64,000 nt of DNA from Spartobacteria bacterium (GTDB lineage: Bacteria > Verrucomicrobiota > Verrucomicrobiia > Chthoniobacterales > UBA10450). Below are positions 25,391-33,380 of the stretch, piece after piece; the stretch's first letter is position 1, and every line of letters starts with the position of its first letter. A model generated the notes under the pieces. That model was not told where the DNA came from. It did no database searches and saw only the letters and a program-made list of their open reading frames with translations. Where the stretch lies: contig PLCN01000002.1 in assembly GCA_003134785.1 (NCBI GenBank), forward strand, positions 248,219-312,218, written 5' to 3'. Position numbers and translations under genes: made by a program.

Positions 25391-26566
25391 TTACGCGGAC
25401 GTTCCGCTTGAGGCCGAAGCCTGTGGCTCCTCCAGGCTAAGCTGTTCGTAGGTTTCGCGAACGATCAGATCGACCACGGCCTTCATGTCGTGATTCGTTT
25501 TCTCCCACACGTCGAGCTGGCGATCGGCGCCGGTGCCTTCGCGCAAAAGTTTTTCGATGTGGGCCATTTCATTCCGGCTTCCGAGCTGATCGACTTCGGG
25601 TTCCACGAATTCGAGGATTTCGTTGATCAGGCTTCGCGTCTCCACTTCCGCTTCGCGGCCGAAGTCGATCAAGCTGCCGTCCAGCCCGTAGCGCGAGGCG
25701 CGCCAGCGATTTTCATCAATGACCCGCCTCCTGTAAATGCGAAAGCTAAGGTTTTGGCGTTGCAGTTTGTGCAGATGCACGACGACTGCTTGAATGAGCG
25801 CGGCCATGGCCAGCGTGTCATCCACGCGAGATTGCGCGTCGCAAACGCGAATCTCGAGCGTATCGAAAAATGGGTGGAGCCGAATGTCCCACCAAATCTT
25901 TTTCGCGTTGTCCACGCATTTGGTGCGCACGAGCAGCTTCAGGTAATCCTCGTATTCGGACAGGCCTTCGAACGCATCGGGAATGCCCGTGCGCGGGAAA
26001 CGTTCGAAGACCTTGAGCCGATAACCCTTGAAGCCCGTGTTGCGGCCAACCCAGAAAGGCGAGTTGGTCGAGAGCGCGTAGATATGCGGCAAAAAGTAGC
26101 GTGCCTGATTCATGACGTGGATCGCCATCTCGCGATCGGGGATTCCGACATGGACGTGGAGACCGAAGATCAGATTCGCGCGCGCGACCTGCTGCATATC
26201 TTTCACGATCTCTTTGTACCGTTCGCCCTCGGTGATGAGTTGATCGTGCCAATGTGAAAACGGGTGCGTGCCAGCCGATGCGATTTTCATTCCGCCGCGT
26301 GCGGCGAGGCGCGCGAGGTGACTCCGCAGCTCGATAACGTGCGCGCGCGCATCGACTACTGACTGGCAAATCTCTGTGCCGAGCTCCACGACGGATTGAT
26401 GCATCTCCGGCTTGAGTTGCTCCTTGAGCATCAACTTGCCGCCTTCCAGGATTTCCTGGATGTGCGAACGCAATTCGCCCGTCTGCGGATCGACGATGGC
26501 GAACTCTTCCTCGATGCCGAGGGTAAAAACGTGGTCTTTCGGGATCACCTGATCAACAAGCGCCAA
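25391..26566 (-). CDS. Carboxylate-amine ligase, YbdK/GCS2 type
   Basis: The 391 residues match the glutamate-cysteine-ligase family 2. 'FTLGIEEEFAIVDPQTGEL' is the metal- and ATP-binding start, then 'HQSVVELGTEICQSV', 'ASAGTHPFSHWHDQ', 'GLHVHVGIPD' and 'DIRLHPFFDTLEIRVCDAQ'. These glutamine-synthetase-fold enzymes activate a carboxylate as acyl phosphate and join it to an amine; weak gamma-Glu-Cys ligase activity is known for E. coli YbdK, but the physiological substrate of the group is unclear. Translation seems to begin at TTG 26566. The gene follows an ATP-grasp ligase gene on the same strand, with a family A repeat between them. Confidence 0.92.
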   Translation of the reverse strand: MALVDQVIPKDHVFTLGIEEEFAIVDPQTGELRSHIQEILEGGKLMLKEQLKPEMHQSVVELGTEICQSVVDARAHVIELRSHLARLAARGGMKIASAGTHPFSHWHDQLITEGERYKEIVKDMQQVARANLIFGLHVHVGIPDREMAIHVMNQARYFLPHIYALSTNSPFWVGRNTGFKGYRLKVFERFPRTGIPDAFEGLSEYEDYLKLLVRTKCVDNAKKIWWDIRLHPFFDTLEIRVCDAQSRVDDTLAMAALIQAVVVHLHKLQRQNLSFRIYRRRVIDENRWRASRYGLDGSLIDFGREAEVETRSLINEILEFVEPEVDQLGSRNEMAHIEKLLREGTGADRQLDVWEKTNHDMKAVVDLIVRETYEQLSLEEPQASASSGTSA

Positions 26567-26613
26567 GTCGGGAGGCCGCGCAAGTCCATGAAGCGGGCAT
26601 TGGTCTAGCGCGT

Positions 26614-26797
26614 GTCATCCCGAGCCGCGCAGACGGGACCGCGACCATGGGAGGAGCGCTGACCTCACAGTCGCGCCAAGATCACACAAACGGAAGGGTG
26701 GCAGCTTCGACGGTTTGCGCTTCGTGGATCGCGCAGCGATCCTGCGTGGGTTTTCCTGCGACTGTGAGGTCCCTCGCCGTCTGCGGCTCGGGATGAC
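26614..26797. repeat. Intergenic inverted-repeat element (family A, copy 3)
   Basis: It begins GTCATCCCGAGCCGCGCAGA and ends TCTGCGGCTCGGGATGAC. Its left arm carries a 22-bp insert (GGACCGCGACCATGGGAGGA and following) that reappears, inverted, in the right arm of copy 5 at 42942-43118. It separates the ATP-grasp and YbdK genes and fills most of the 263-bp gap. Confidence 0.9.
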
Positions 26798-26829
26798 AAG
26801 CATGAGATGACGCGCTGGCGGACGACTCG

Positions 26830-27795
26830 TTAGGCCAAATCGCGCAGCGAGCGTCCCGTGGCTCCCGCCTGGATGAATTTGCCCCAACTCAAGTTGTCCC
26901 GACCGGGCTGATGTTCGCCGGCTTTGCGGATCGCCATGTCGGAAACGGCTTCGACCACCCACTCGAAGTTCGCCTGGCCCACACTCGCGACCTCCGCATC
27001 CGGCGCCGGATTGCAGAAATCAATCGCGAGCGGGACACCATCGCGGATCGCGAACTCCACCGTGTTCAAATCATATCCGAGATACTGATTCAGGGTCAGC
27101 ACGCCGTCGTGGACCTTTTGCAGTATTTCCGGCGGCGTCTGCCATTCGGTTTGATAACGCAAATGGTACGGCTGCCGCGGTTCGTATGGCATTATCCTGA
27201 CATTCCGCTGATCGATCGAGTAGCAGCGGAAGTACATGTCGAATTTCACTTCCTCCTGCAGCATCATGACGAGCTGCCCGGTCTCGCCGTAGGCCCGGAA
27301 AAATTCCTCCGGATTATTCAGCTTGTAGACGTTCTTCCAGCCGCCGCCGGCGAACGGTTTGAAATACGCCGGCCAGCCGACGTAAGCGAACATCGCTTCC
27401 CAATCGAGCGGGAAGGCGAGATTGCGAAATGAACCGTCGCTGGTGTCGGTGGGGACCTGATGGGACGGAAGCAGCACCGTCTTCGGCACCGCGACGCCGA
27501 TCTTGGTGGCGAGCGCGTTGTTGAAAAACTTTTCGTCCGCGCTCCACCAGAATGGATTGTTCACGACGGCGGTCCCGGTCAGCGCCGCGTTCTTGAGAAA
27601 GCCGCGATAGAACGGCACATCCTGCGAAATGCGATCGATGATGACGTCATAACCGCACGGTTCGCCCTGCACGACCTTGTCGATGCGGACAAACTCCGCC
27701 CGAATGTCCTGGCCGCCGGTTTTGGCGTTGACGCGATCGACAAACGCAGGTGGAAAACTATTTTCCTGACCGAAGAGGATTCCGATTTTTTTCAT
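26830..27795 (-). CDS. ATP-grasp ligase (glutathione-synthetase/RimK-like)
   Basis: The 321 residues show an ATP-grasp layout. The N-terminal Rossmann-like part is 'MKKIGILFGQENSFPPAFVD' followed by 'YDVIIDRIS'. The nucleotide-binding part has 'WPAYFKPFAGGGWKNVYKL' and 'VMMLQEEVKFDMYFRCYSI'. The magnesium site is 'YDLNTVEFAIRDGVPLAIDF' and the following 'CNPAPD'. ATP-grasp enzymes form amide or thioester bonds through an acyl phosphate. It lies 46 bp after the esterase gene and upstream of the YbdK-type ligase on the same strand, an arrangement expected for stepwise assembly of a small peptide-like compound. The product is unknown. Confidence 0.85.
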   Translation of the reverse strand: MKKIGILFGQENSFPPAFVDRVNAKTGGQDIRAEFVRIDKVVQGEPCGYDVIIDRISQDVPFYRGFLKNAALTGTAVVNNPFWWSADEKFFNNALATKIGVAVPKTVLLPSHQVPTDTSDGSFRNLAFPLDWEAMFAYVGWPAYFKPFAGGGWKNVYKLNNPEEFFRAYGETGQLVMMLQEEVKFDMYFRCYSIDQRNVRIMPYEPRQPYHLRYQTEWQTPPEILQKVHDGVLTLNQYLGYDLNTVEFAIRDGVPLAIDFCNPAPDAEVASVGQANFEWVVEAVSDMAIRKAGEHQPGRDNLSWGKFIQAGATGRSLRDLA

Positions 27796-27841
27796 AGTGT
27801 TTTCGCGGACTGCTTACGATTTGTGGGATCTTAAGTTCGAC

Positions 27842-28551
27842 CTACAAGAGCGATAAGTAATACGGGAACGAATTTTTCCAGTCACTCCATTCGTGCCCGG
27901 ACCACTTTCGATCGTCGAGAAAGTGTTTGATTCCCTTGGAGTCCAGAATGCCTGAAAGCCGAAAATTATCGCCGCGGCAATGGTCCCACTCGCCCGTGCC
28001 GAGAATAATGCTCATGTGATTGTATTTCCACGGGTCGGTGCAGTGCGCCATGTAATCGGGCGGGTTGTTGTAATAGAAATTCTCGTCGTAATAGCCGTCC
28101 ACAAATGAAGTCATTTCGAAAGCGGCGCTCATCGAGATGACATGGCTGACTGCGTCCGGATGCCGGAACCCCAGGTTCACCGCCTGCCAGCCGCCGAAGC
28201 TCGCGCCCGCCACCGCTACCCGAGGACGCGAAGTCTCGCGCCGGGCGAAATCAAACACGTCATGCAAAATCACGTTCTCGTAGGCCATGTGCGTCTTCAC
28301 CCGGTCCGCGGGATGGATCGACTTGTTGTACCAGCTCTCTTCGTCGATGCTATCCGGGCAGTAGATGGTGACTCTGCCGGCGTTGATGTACGGGGCCGCG
28401 GCGTCGATAACCCGAAATCCTTGCTCTGGCCGTAGCGGCCGAAAGAGGTCGGAAAAAGCACTAATGGGACTCCGGCGCCGTCGCCAAAGACCAGCATCTC
28501 GAAATCGCGGCTCAAATGCGGCGTCCACCAGCGGATGTAGCGTTCGTTCAT
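27842..28551 (-). pseudogene. Esterase-like alpha/beta hydrolase (COG4947-type), frameshifted
   Basis: The N-terminus 'MNERYIRWWTPHLSRDFEML' to 'FPTSFGRYGQSKDFG' is read in one frame from the ATG at 28551. The rest, from 'IDAAAPYINAGRVTIYCPDS' on, is in another frame. A single missing base near 28409-28411 restores one continuous protein of about 236 residues that matches the esterase family end to end. The nucleophile elbow 'VAGASFGGWQAVNLG' (G-x-S-x-G) and a C-terminal His ('KWSGHEWSDW') are intact. It could be a sequencing or assembly error or a recent mutation. The gene heads the operon with the ATP-grasp and YbdK-type ligases, divergent from a second esterase. Confidence 0.8.
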
Positions 28552-28600
28552 TTTGGTTGATTCGGCGTTTCACCGCCCGCCCGCGTTTGAACCGCGCGGA

Positions 28601-28616
28601 CGATTGAGGTCAATCG
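28601..28616. promoter_or_regulatory. 16-bp palindrome in divergent esterase promoter region
   Basis: CGATTGAGGTCAATCG is a perfect palindrome in the 160-bp gap between the two divergent esterase genes, so it could be an operator serving both. It might also be the core of an intergenic repeat family with only one copy here. Confidence 0.35.
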
Positions 28617-28711
28617 CCCCTACCTACCCGCTGTCCCGCGCCCTGCCAAGTCCGAAACATCCGCTGCCTCTGGACAACGCGTATCTCTTCGACCATACCT
28701 TTTCTTTCAAA

Positions 28712-29611
28712 ATGCCGCCGCACACTCTGACCGGAAATATCCAGTCGCATCCGAATTTTCCCTCGAAGATCCTTCGAAATCGCCGTGACGTGCTCGTTTA
28801 TTTGCCGACCGGTTATCGGCGTTCCCGCACGCGGCGCTATCCGGTCCTGTATCTTCATGACGGCCAGAATGTCTTCGACGCTGCGACTTCGTTTGGCGGG
28901 GTCGAGTGGGGCGCGGACGAAACGGCGCAGCGTTTGATTGCGGCGAAACTGATCGAGCCGGTCATCGTCGTCGCGATCGCGAACACCGGTGAGGATCGCA
29001 TCCATGAATATTCGCCCACGACAGCGCGGATCGACCCCGCCAAGCGGAAACAAAGCAAAGGATTGCTGCGAAGTTATGGGCGTTTTCTCACGGAGGAATT
29101 GAAGCCGTTTATCGATAAACAATATCGCACCAAACGGGAGGCGGAGTTCACGGGACTCGGCGGCTCTTCTCTCGGTGGACTGGCCACGCTGGTCCTGGGG
29201 CTTTGGTTTCCAAATTATTTCACCCGGCTTGCGGTCATGTCACCATCGGTTTGGTGGGATGATTGCGTCATCTACAAAATCGTCGATGCGCTGGACGAGA
29301 CCGCGAAACCGCCGCTGAAAATTTGGCTGGATACCGGGACGCACGAGGAAGGCTGGGAGCGAACCCGGGAATTGCGCGATCGGCTGGTTGAGAAAGGCTG
29401 GCGGCTCTACGATGACCTCAATTATTTGGAAGCCGATGGGTCCGATCATAGCGAAGGCGCCTGGGCGGCGCGGTTGGATCCGGTGCTGCGTTTCTTATTT
29501 CCGCCGCCGCCACCAGTGATCGCCGCGCCGGGTCGCGAGCGATTTTTGGCGGTGCTCGAAAAGTTGCGTTCGCTTTCGAACGGGGCCAAACGCCTCGCAA
29601 AAATTCGCTGA
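28712..29611 (+). CDS. Alpha/beta-hydrolase esterase (enterochelin-esterase-like)
   Basis: From the ATG at 28712 it gives 299 residues; the longer frame from 28553 has no protein-like sequence before this point. The domain matches the esterase-D/Fes superfamily: 'RDVLVYLPTGYRR', 'RYPVLYLHDGQNVFD', the nucleophile in 'TGLGGSSLGGLATLV' and the catalytic His in 'EADGSDHSEGAW'. Such enzymes hydrolyse esters or amides of small molecules; relatives open trilactone siderophores. It is divergent from the other esterase gene of the predicted amide-ligase cluster and probably belongs to it, acting on the product or an ester intermediate. There is no signal peptide. Confidence 0.87.
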   Translation: MPPHTLTGNIQSHPNFPSKILRNRRDVLVYLPTGYRRSRTRRYPVLYLHDGQNVFDAATSFGGVEWGADETAQRLIAAKLIEPVIVVAIANTGEDRIHEYSPTTARIDPAKRKQSKGLLRSYGRFLTEELKPFIDKQYRTKREAEFTGLGGSSLGGLATLVLGLWFPNYFTRLAVMSPSVWWDDCVIYKIVDALDETAKPPLKIWLDTGTHEEGWERTRELRDRLVEKGWRLYDDLNYLEADGSDHSEGAWAARLDPVLRFLFPPPPPVIAAPGRERFLAVLEKLRSLSNGAKRLAKIR

Positions 29612-29628
29612 GACGGAGATTCTATTTC

Positions 29629-29700
29629 GGTAGGGCGGGACTCCGTCGAGCCGGGTGCATTTGATCCGCAATCAACGGCTCCGCAGAGCGTCGCCCTACC
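29629..29700. repeat. Intergenic inverted-repeat element (family C, copy 1)
   Basis: It starts GGTAGGGCGGGACTCCGTCG and ends GTCGCCCTACC, with inner CGTCGAGCC/GGCTCCG pairing. The second copy is at 61108-61168. It lies between two convergent genes, where its hairpin could also stop transcription. A family-B-like half hairpin (GGCGGCGACCGCCGCTACAG) follows at 29710-29729. Confidence 0.8.
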
Positions 29701-29723
29701 AAAAGAGTCGGCGGCGACCGCCG

Positions 29724-30716
29724 CTACAGTTCTTGAGCCTGCGCGATTTGGCCGGCAACGTTCTCCGTATACTTGCCCATCTTGCGAAATTTTCCGTAAC
29801 GTTGCTGGAGCAACTCTTCGATCGGCAGCGCGGAAATGCGCTCGATATTCTGGCGCAACGCCGTCTCGAGATTCGCCGCGGCCAGATCGTGGTCCCGATG
29901 CGCACCGCCTTCCGGTTCCGGAACAATTTCATCCACGACGCCGAGTCCGATCAAATCCTGCGCCGTGAGCTTCAACGCTTCCGCCGCTTCGGCGGCGTGC
30001 CGTCGATCCTTCCACAAAATCGCCGAGCACGCTTCGGGGCTGATAACGGAGTAATAAGCGTTCTCCAGAATCAAGACGCGATCGGCCACGCCAATCCCAA
30101 GCGCGCCGCCGGAACCGCCTTCTCCTATCACCACCGCGATTGTCGGCACGCGCAGATTCATCATCTCGCGCAGATTGACCGCGATCGCCTCGGAGATATG
30201 GCGTTCTTCCGACCCGATTCCCGGAAACGCGCCCGGCGTGTCGATCAAGGAAATGACCGGCAATCCGAACTTCTCCGCGAGCCGCATCAGGCGAAGCGCT
30301 TTCCGATATCCCTCAGGATGCGCGCAGCCGAAATTCCGCTTCACGTTTTCCTTCGTGTCGCGCCCTTTTTGATGGGTGATCACGACGCAGCGATGATGTC
30401 CCAGTTTCGCCAGACCGCTCGGCATCGCCTTGTCATCGCCGAAGGCGCGATCGCCGTGCAGTTCGATCCAATCACTGAAGCAACGCTCGATATAATCGAG
30501 CGCGAACGGTCGGCGAATGTGCCGGGCCAGTTGCACGCGCTGCCAGGCGGTGAGGTTGTCGTAAATCGCGCGGCGGGTTTCGCGGATCTTGTTTTCCATC
30601 GCCTCGACTTCCGAGTCAAAGTCGAGCCGGTGCTCGTCGGAATGGTTCTTTAGATCCTGGAGTCGCCGTTGCAGCTCGAGGATCGGTTTTTCAAAATCCA
30701 GAGGATGAGATTCCAT
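29724..30716 (-). CDS. accA: Acetyl-CoA carboxylase carboxyltransferase subunit alpha
   Basis: The 330 residues are a full-length AccA. With AccD it moves the carboxyl group from biotin-BCCP to acetyl-CoA, giving malonyl-CoA for fatty-acid synthesis. Landmarks are the N-terminal helices 'FEKPILELQRRLQDL', 'RPFALDYIERCFSDWIELHG', 'LIDTPGAFPGIGSEERHISE', and the oxyanion region 'VIGEGGSGGALGIGVADRV' followed by 'YSVISPEACSAILWKD'. The TAG stop is formed by CTACAG at the edge of an intergenic hairpin. No other acc gene is adjacent. Confidence 0.97.
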   Translation of the reverse strand: MESHPLDFEKPILELQRRLQDLKNHSDEHRLDFDSEVEAMENKIRETRRAIYDNLTAWQRVQLARHIRRPFALDYIERCFSDWIELHGDRAFGDDKAMPSGLAKLGHHRCVVITHQKGRDTKENVKRNFGCAHPEGYRKALRLMRLAEKFGLPVISLIDTPGAFPGIGSEERHISEAIAVNLREMMNLRVPTIAVVIGEGGSGGALGIGVADRVLILENAYYSVISPEACSAILWKDRRHAAEAAEALKLTAQDLIGLGVVDEIVPEPEGGAHRDHDLAAANLETALRQNIERISALPIEELLQQRYGKFRKMGKYTENVAGQIAQAQEL

Positions 30717-30810
30717 GTGATGGATTGTGAATCGCTAGGACCTTAATGAAGAGCGGACAGTTACTCTCAACCTCGAATGAAATGGGTCAACGTTTTTGCG
30801 AAGGAACGTT

Positions 30811-31650
30811 TCAATCCGTAATAGTCACCGCGGTCTTGCTGCTGACAAGGCTGCTCAATTCCTCCATGTCGGACGCGGCCAGGCCGAGACCAGACGGCGG
30901 AGACTGACCCGATTCGTCGCGATGAGTGGAATCAGCCTCGGCGAAGAGAAAGTAGCCCGGTTGATTCAAGCGGATCCAGCGTGTGCTTCCGGTATATTCT
31001 TTCGTGCCGAAGCCGACGCGCTTGCCACCTCTGAAAGCCAGGACTTCCGCCACGCGCGTATTGATCCTCGGCGGCTGTTTGGCCGACAGCCGTACCGTCT
31101 TCACCCTATACCGCTTAAAGAATTGGCCGTGATTGAGCACCACGACAGTCTGGGCTTTGCGCTGGATAAAAATGGAAAAATCGGGGTGTGAAATCTGGAG
31201 GACCTGACCCACGCGCAGCATGGTGTTGTTCAAGCCGTTCGTGTGCATGATCAATTCCGGAGTCGTCTTCAATTTCGCCGCGATTCTTGCGAGCACTTCA
31301 CCGCTGCGCACGATGTAGGTCTGTTTCTCCGGCGTGTGGTAATCGGTGAACAGGATGTCGATGTTCACCGCGCCAAGAAGGTCTTTGGCTTCCTCGAGGT
31401 GGAGGCCGCTGGGATATTTTTGGAGCAGGAGCATCAGGGCGTCACGGGCTTCGGTCAGGCGGCCTTCCTGGCGAAGTTTCGCCGCGGCCTGGAATTCCGG
31501 CAGGCTAATGTCCGGCACCGGCTCGACCGGGATCTCGCCGCTTTTTTCGGCGCGCATCGTCCGCTCCGGCTTGACGAAAAGATTATAGCTCACCAACGCG
31601 GCGCCGCCGAACACGACCACGGCGAGCAAGAGAACGAAGAGCCATTTCAT
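30811..31650 (-). CDS. LysM protein with degenerate L,D-transpeptidase-like domain
   Basis: The 279 residues have an N-terminal membrane anchor or signal ('MKWLFVLLLAVVVFGGAALV'), a helical repeat-like segment (about 50-95), a LysM domain at about 105-155 ('YIVRSGEVLARIAAKLKTTP' to 'LRVGQVLQI'), and a C-terminal region with the strand order of a YkuD fold ('STRWIRLNQPGYFLFAEA' then 'DMEELSSLVSSKTAVTI'). The catalytic H-G...S-x-G-C-R motif is absent; the matching place reads 'PPSGLGLAASDMEEL'. It probably binds peptidoglycan without cross-linking it. It is on the same strand as the next two small genes. Confidence 0.75.
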   Translation of the reverse strand: MKWLFVLLLAVVVFGGAALVSYNLFVKPERTMRAEKSGEIPVEPVPDISLPEFQAAAKLRQEGRLTEARDALMLLLQKYPSGLHLEEAKDLLGAVNIDILFTDYHTPEKQTYIVRSGEVLARIAAKLKTTPELIMHTNGLNNTMLRVGQVLQISHPDFSIFIQRKAQTVVVLNHGQFFKRYRVKTVRLSAKQPPRINTRVAEVLAFRGGKRVGFGTKEYTGSTRWIRLNQPGYFLFAEADSTHRDESGQSPPSGLGLAASDMEELSSLVSSKTAVTITD

Positions 31651-31750
31651 GGTCCAGGATCAAATATGAATCGTGTCGTGCCCGTGCCGCGCGTCTTGCC
31701 GGCGATCGCGGCGATGACGTGGCTTGCCTGCGGCACCTGACAAGACAGGC

Positions 31751-32179
31751 TTAGGAAAAAGTCTCCCAGGCGGCGGGTTGGGGCAGCGGGTCGCCTCCCT
31801 TCCCCCACGTGAAGTGACAATCCTGACAATAAAATTGCTTGGGGAAAATCTTCAGCGCGAAAAGGACGCTCGCGATCGACGGGGTGAGAAACTTCCGCGT
31901 CAATTGCGGATATTCGATCCGCGGCGACTTGCATTGCGGGCAGCGAATGGCGGAGCCGATTTTCGGATCGCTCGCTTCCCACTCCACCATCAATTTGTTC
32001 GCCGTTTCGAAATCTTCCTCGGCCACCAAAACCTTCGCACTCGCCTCCGGCTTGGACATAAAGACGGCCTTTTGCAGATGGCCTTCGTTATGAACATCCG
32101 CTTTCACGCCGGCCTCCTGCAGCCGCGATTTCAAATGTTTCGCCTGGGCGGGCTCGTTGAATGTCGCAATCGTCACCAT
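31751..32179 (-). CDS. DUF2007-like protein with C-terminal zinc ribbon
   Basis: The 142 residues start with a ferredoxin-like DUF2007 domain ('MVTIATFNEPAQAKHLKSRL' to 'VLVAEEDFETANKLM'), thought to act in signalling or PII-like binding. After it comes a four-Cys zinc ribbon split by a hydrophobic stretch: 'IRCPQCKSPRIEYPQL', then 'FYCQDCHFTWGKGG'. The intervening 'SIASVLFALKIF' is short for a membrane segment. The ATG at 32179 fits the domain start. The role is unknown. Confidence 0.75.
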   Translation of the reverse strand: MVTIATFNEPAQAKHLKSRLQEAGVKADVHNEGHLQKAVFMSKPEASAKVLVAEEDFETANKLMVEWEASDPKIGSAIRCPQCKSPRIEYPQLTRKFLTPSIASVLFALKIFPKQFYCQDCHFTWGKGGDPLPQPAAWETFS

Positions 32180-32261
32180 AAATTTCGTCCGAACGGCGTT
32201 CCGTTCAGTTCCTCATCAAACATCAACTACCGGTCGAGTGCAAGATTCCTAAACAGTGTGA

Positions 32262-32696
32262 TCACGGGGCGGCAGGAAACCATTTGTAGACCATGAAATA
32301 AACCAGCACGCCGGTGACGGAAACATACAGCCAGATCGGCATCGTCCAGCGCGCGATCCGCCTGTGGCGGTCCCACCGCCGCCGAAACACCGGAATCAGC
32401 GTGAGAATGACGAGAGGAAGCGTGACGAAAGCGAGCAGGATGTGCGAGATCAGCATGGCAAAATAGAGAGAGCGCACGATCCCCTGCGCCGTGAAATGGG
32501 TGGATCGCTCACCGACGTGCACGTGATAAGTCACATACCCAATGAGGAACAGCGTCGAAGAAATCACCGCCGTGATCATGCAGGCTATGTGACGCCGCCA
32601 ATGCCCGCGGCGGATCAGATACCAGCCGGACGAGATGAAAACCGTGCTTACGAAATTGAGCGACGCGTTCGCGGCCGGTAAATCGGAGATGGTCAT
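32262..32696 (-). CDS. DUF420 family membrane protein (CtaM/YozB-like)
   Basis: The ATG at 32696 ('MTISDLPAANASLNFVSTVF') gives 144 residues; the longer frame reads into the upstream gene's region. Four membrane helices are visible, with conserved His in 'GHWRRHIACMI', 'YVTYHVHVG' and 'SHILLAFVTLPL', probably haem- or metal-related. Members of this family are needed for assembly of haem-copper oxidases in Gram-positive bacteria (CtaM). No oxidase genes are in the window, so the link is by family only. Confidence 0.88.
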   Translation of the reverse strand: MTISDLPAANASLNFVSTVFISSGWYLIRRGHWRRHIACMITAVISSTLFLIGYVTYHVHVGERSTHFTAQGIVRSLYFAMLISHILLAFVTLPLVILTLIPVFRRRWDRHRRIARWTMPIWLYVSVTGVLVYFMVYKWFPAAP

Positions 32697-32730
32697 CGGG
32701 TTGGCTACGAAAGATGAGACAGGACCGGAT

Positions 32731-33234
32731 TTACAGAATGCTAGCAAAGGCGAATACGCCACTTGTCTTCTTCAAACTGGAGATACGGGCGCCTGAAGGG
32801 TTACACGTCATTTCGATAACCGTATTCTGTTGCTTGAGTCTTTCGATTTCCTCCCGCTGTTTCTGAAGAAGTTCTTGATAGTCAGGAGGCGGATTACCCC
32901 AGCAACCTATTAAGTGATAGAAGACAATCTGCCTCCCATTTCCATCAACTAACTTGTCCTCCCGGTTACAAGCGGCTTTGAGGTCGTTCAATTTCTGCTC
33001 GACGGTTACCTGACGCGATTTCATTGGTTGGCCATTGGCGTTTCCAGCCATGGTCGCGTCGACTACATCACTTAGTTTGATCCCGGCCGGCAGGCATTTT
33101 GCTAAGGGTGACTGGTTCGCACCGTCATCGGATGGTGTCGGAGTTACCGCTTCGGCAGTCGCCTGGCCAAAAGGCAATGCAGGCAGAACGGCGGCGAAAC
33201 TAAAGAGCAGCATCAATCGAAATAGTCTTTTCAT
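32731..33234 (-). CDS. Secreted hypothetical protein
   Basis: The 167 residues have a signal peptide ('MKRLFRLMLLFSFAAVLPAL') followed by a low-complexity stretch. Four Cys occur in the mature part ('AKCLPAG', 'KAACNRED', 'LIGCWGNPP', 'EMTCNPSG'), which could form two disulfides, and a short coiled-coil segment 'LLQKQREEIERLKQQN' lies near the C-terminus. I do not recognise the family. It lies divergent from the large propeller gene, with a shared 146-bp AT-richer promoter region (33235-33380). Confidence 0.55.
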   Translation of the reverse strand: MKRLFRLMLLFSFAAVLPALPFGQATAEAVTPTPSDDGANQSPLAKCLPAGIKLSDVVDATMAGNANGQPMKSRQVTVEQKLNDLKAACNREDKLVDGNGRQIVFYHLIGCWGNPPPDYQELLQKQREEIERLKQQNTVIEMTCNPSGARISSLKKTSGVFAFASIL

Positions 33235-33380
33235 GATTGCTTCGATTGAAACTCCGCAACAGCCTTTTGGCGACTGATAACTTGGAATAAAAGCTTGACC
33301 AAATCGGCGCTCCCAGCAGGATCGCGTCTTAGCTTAGACGGCTTTGTTTTTTCTCGTATCCCCAATCTTAGGACATCAAC

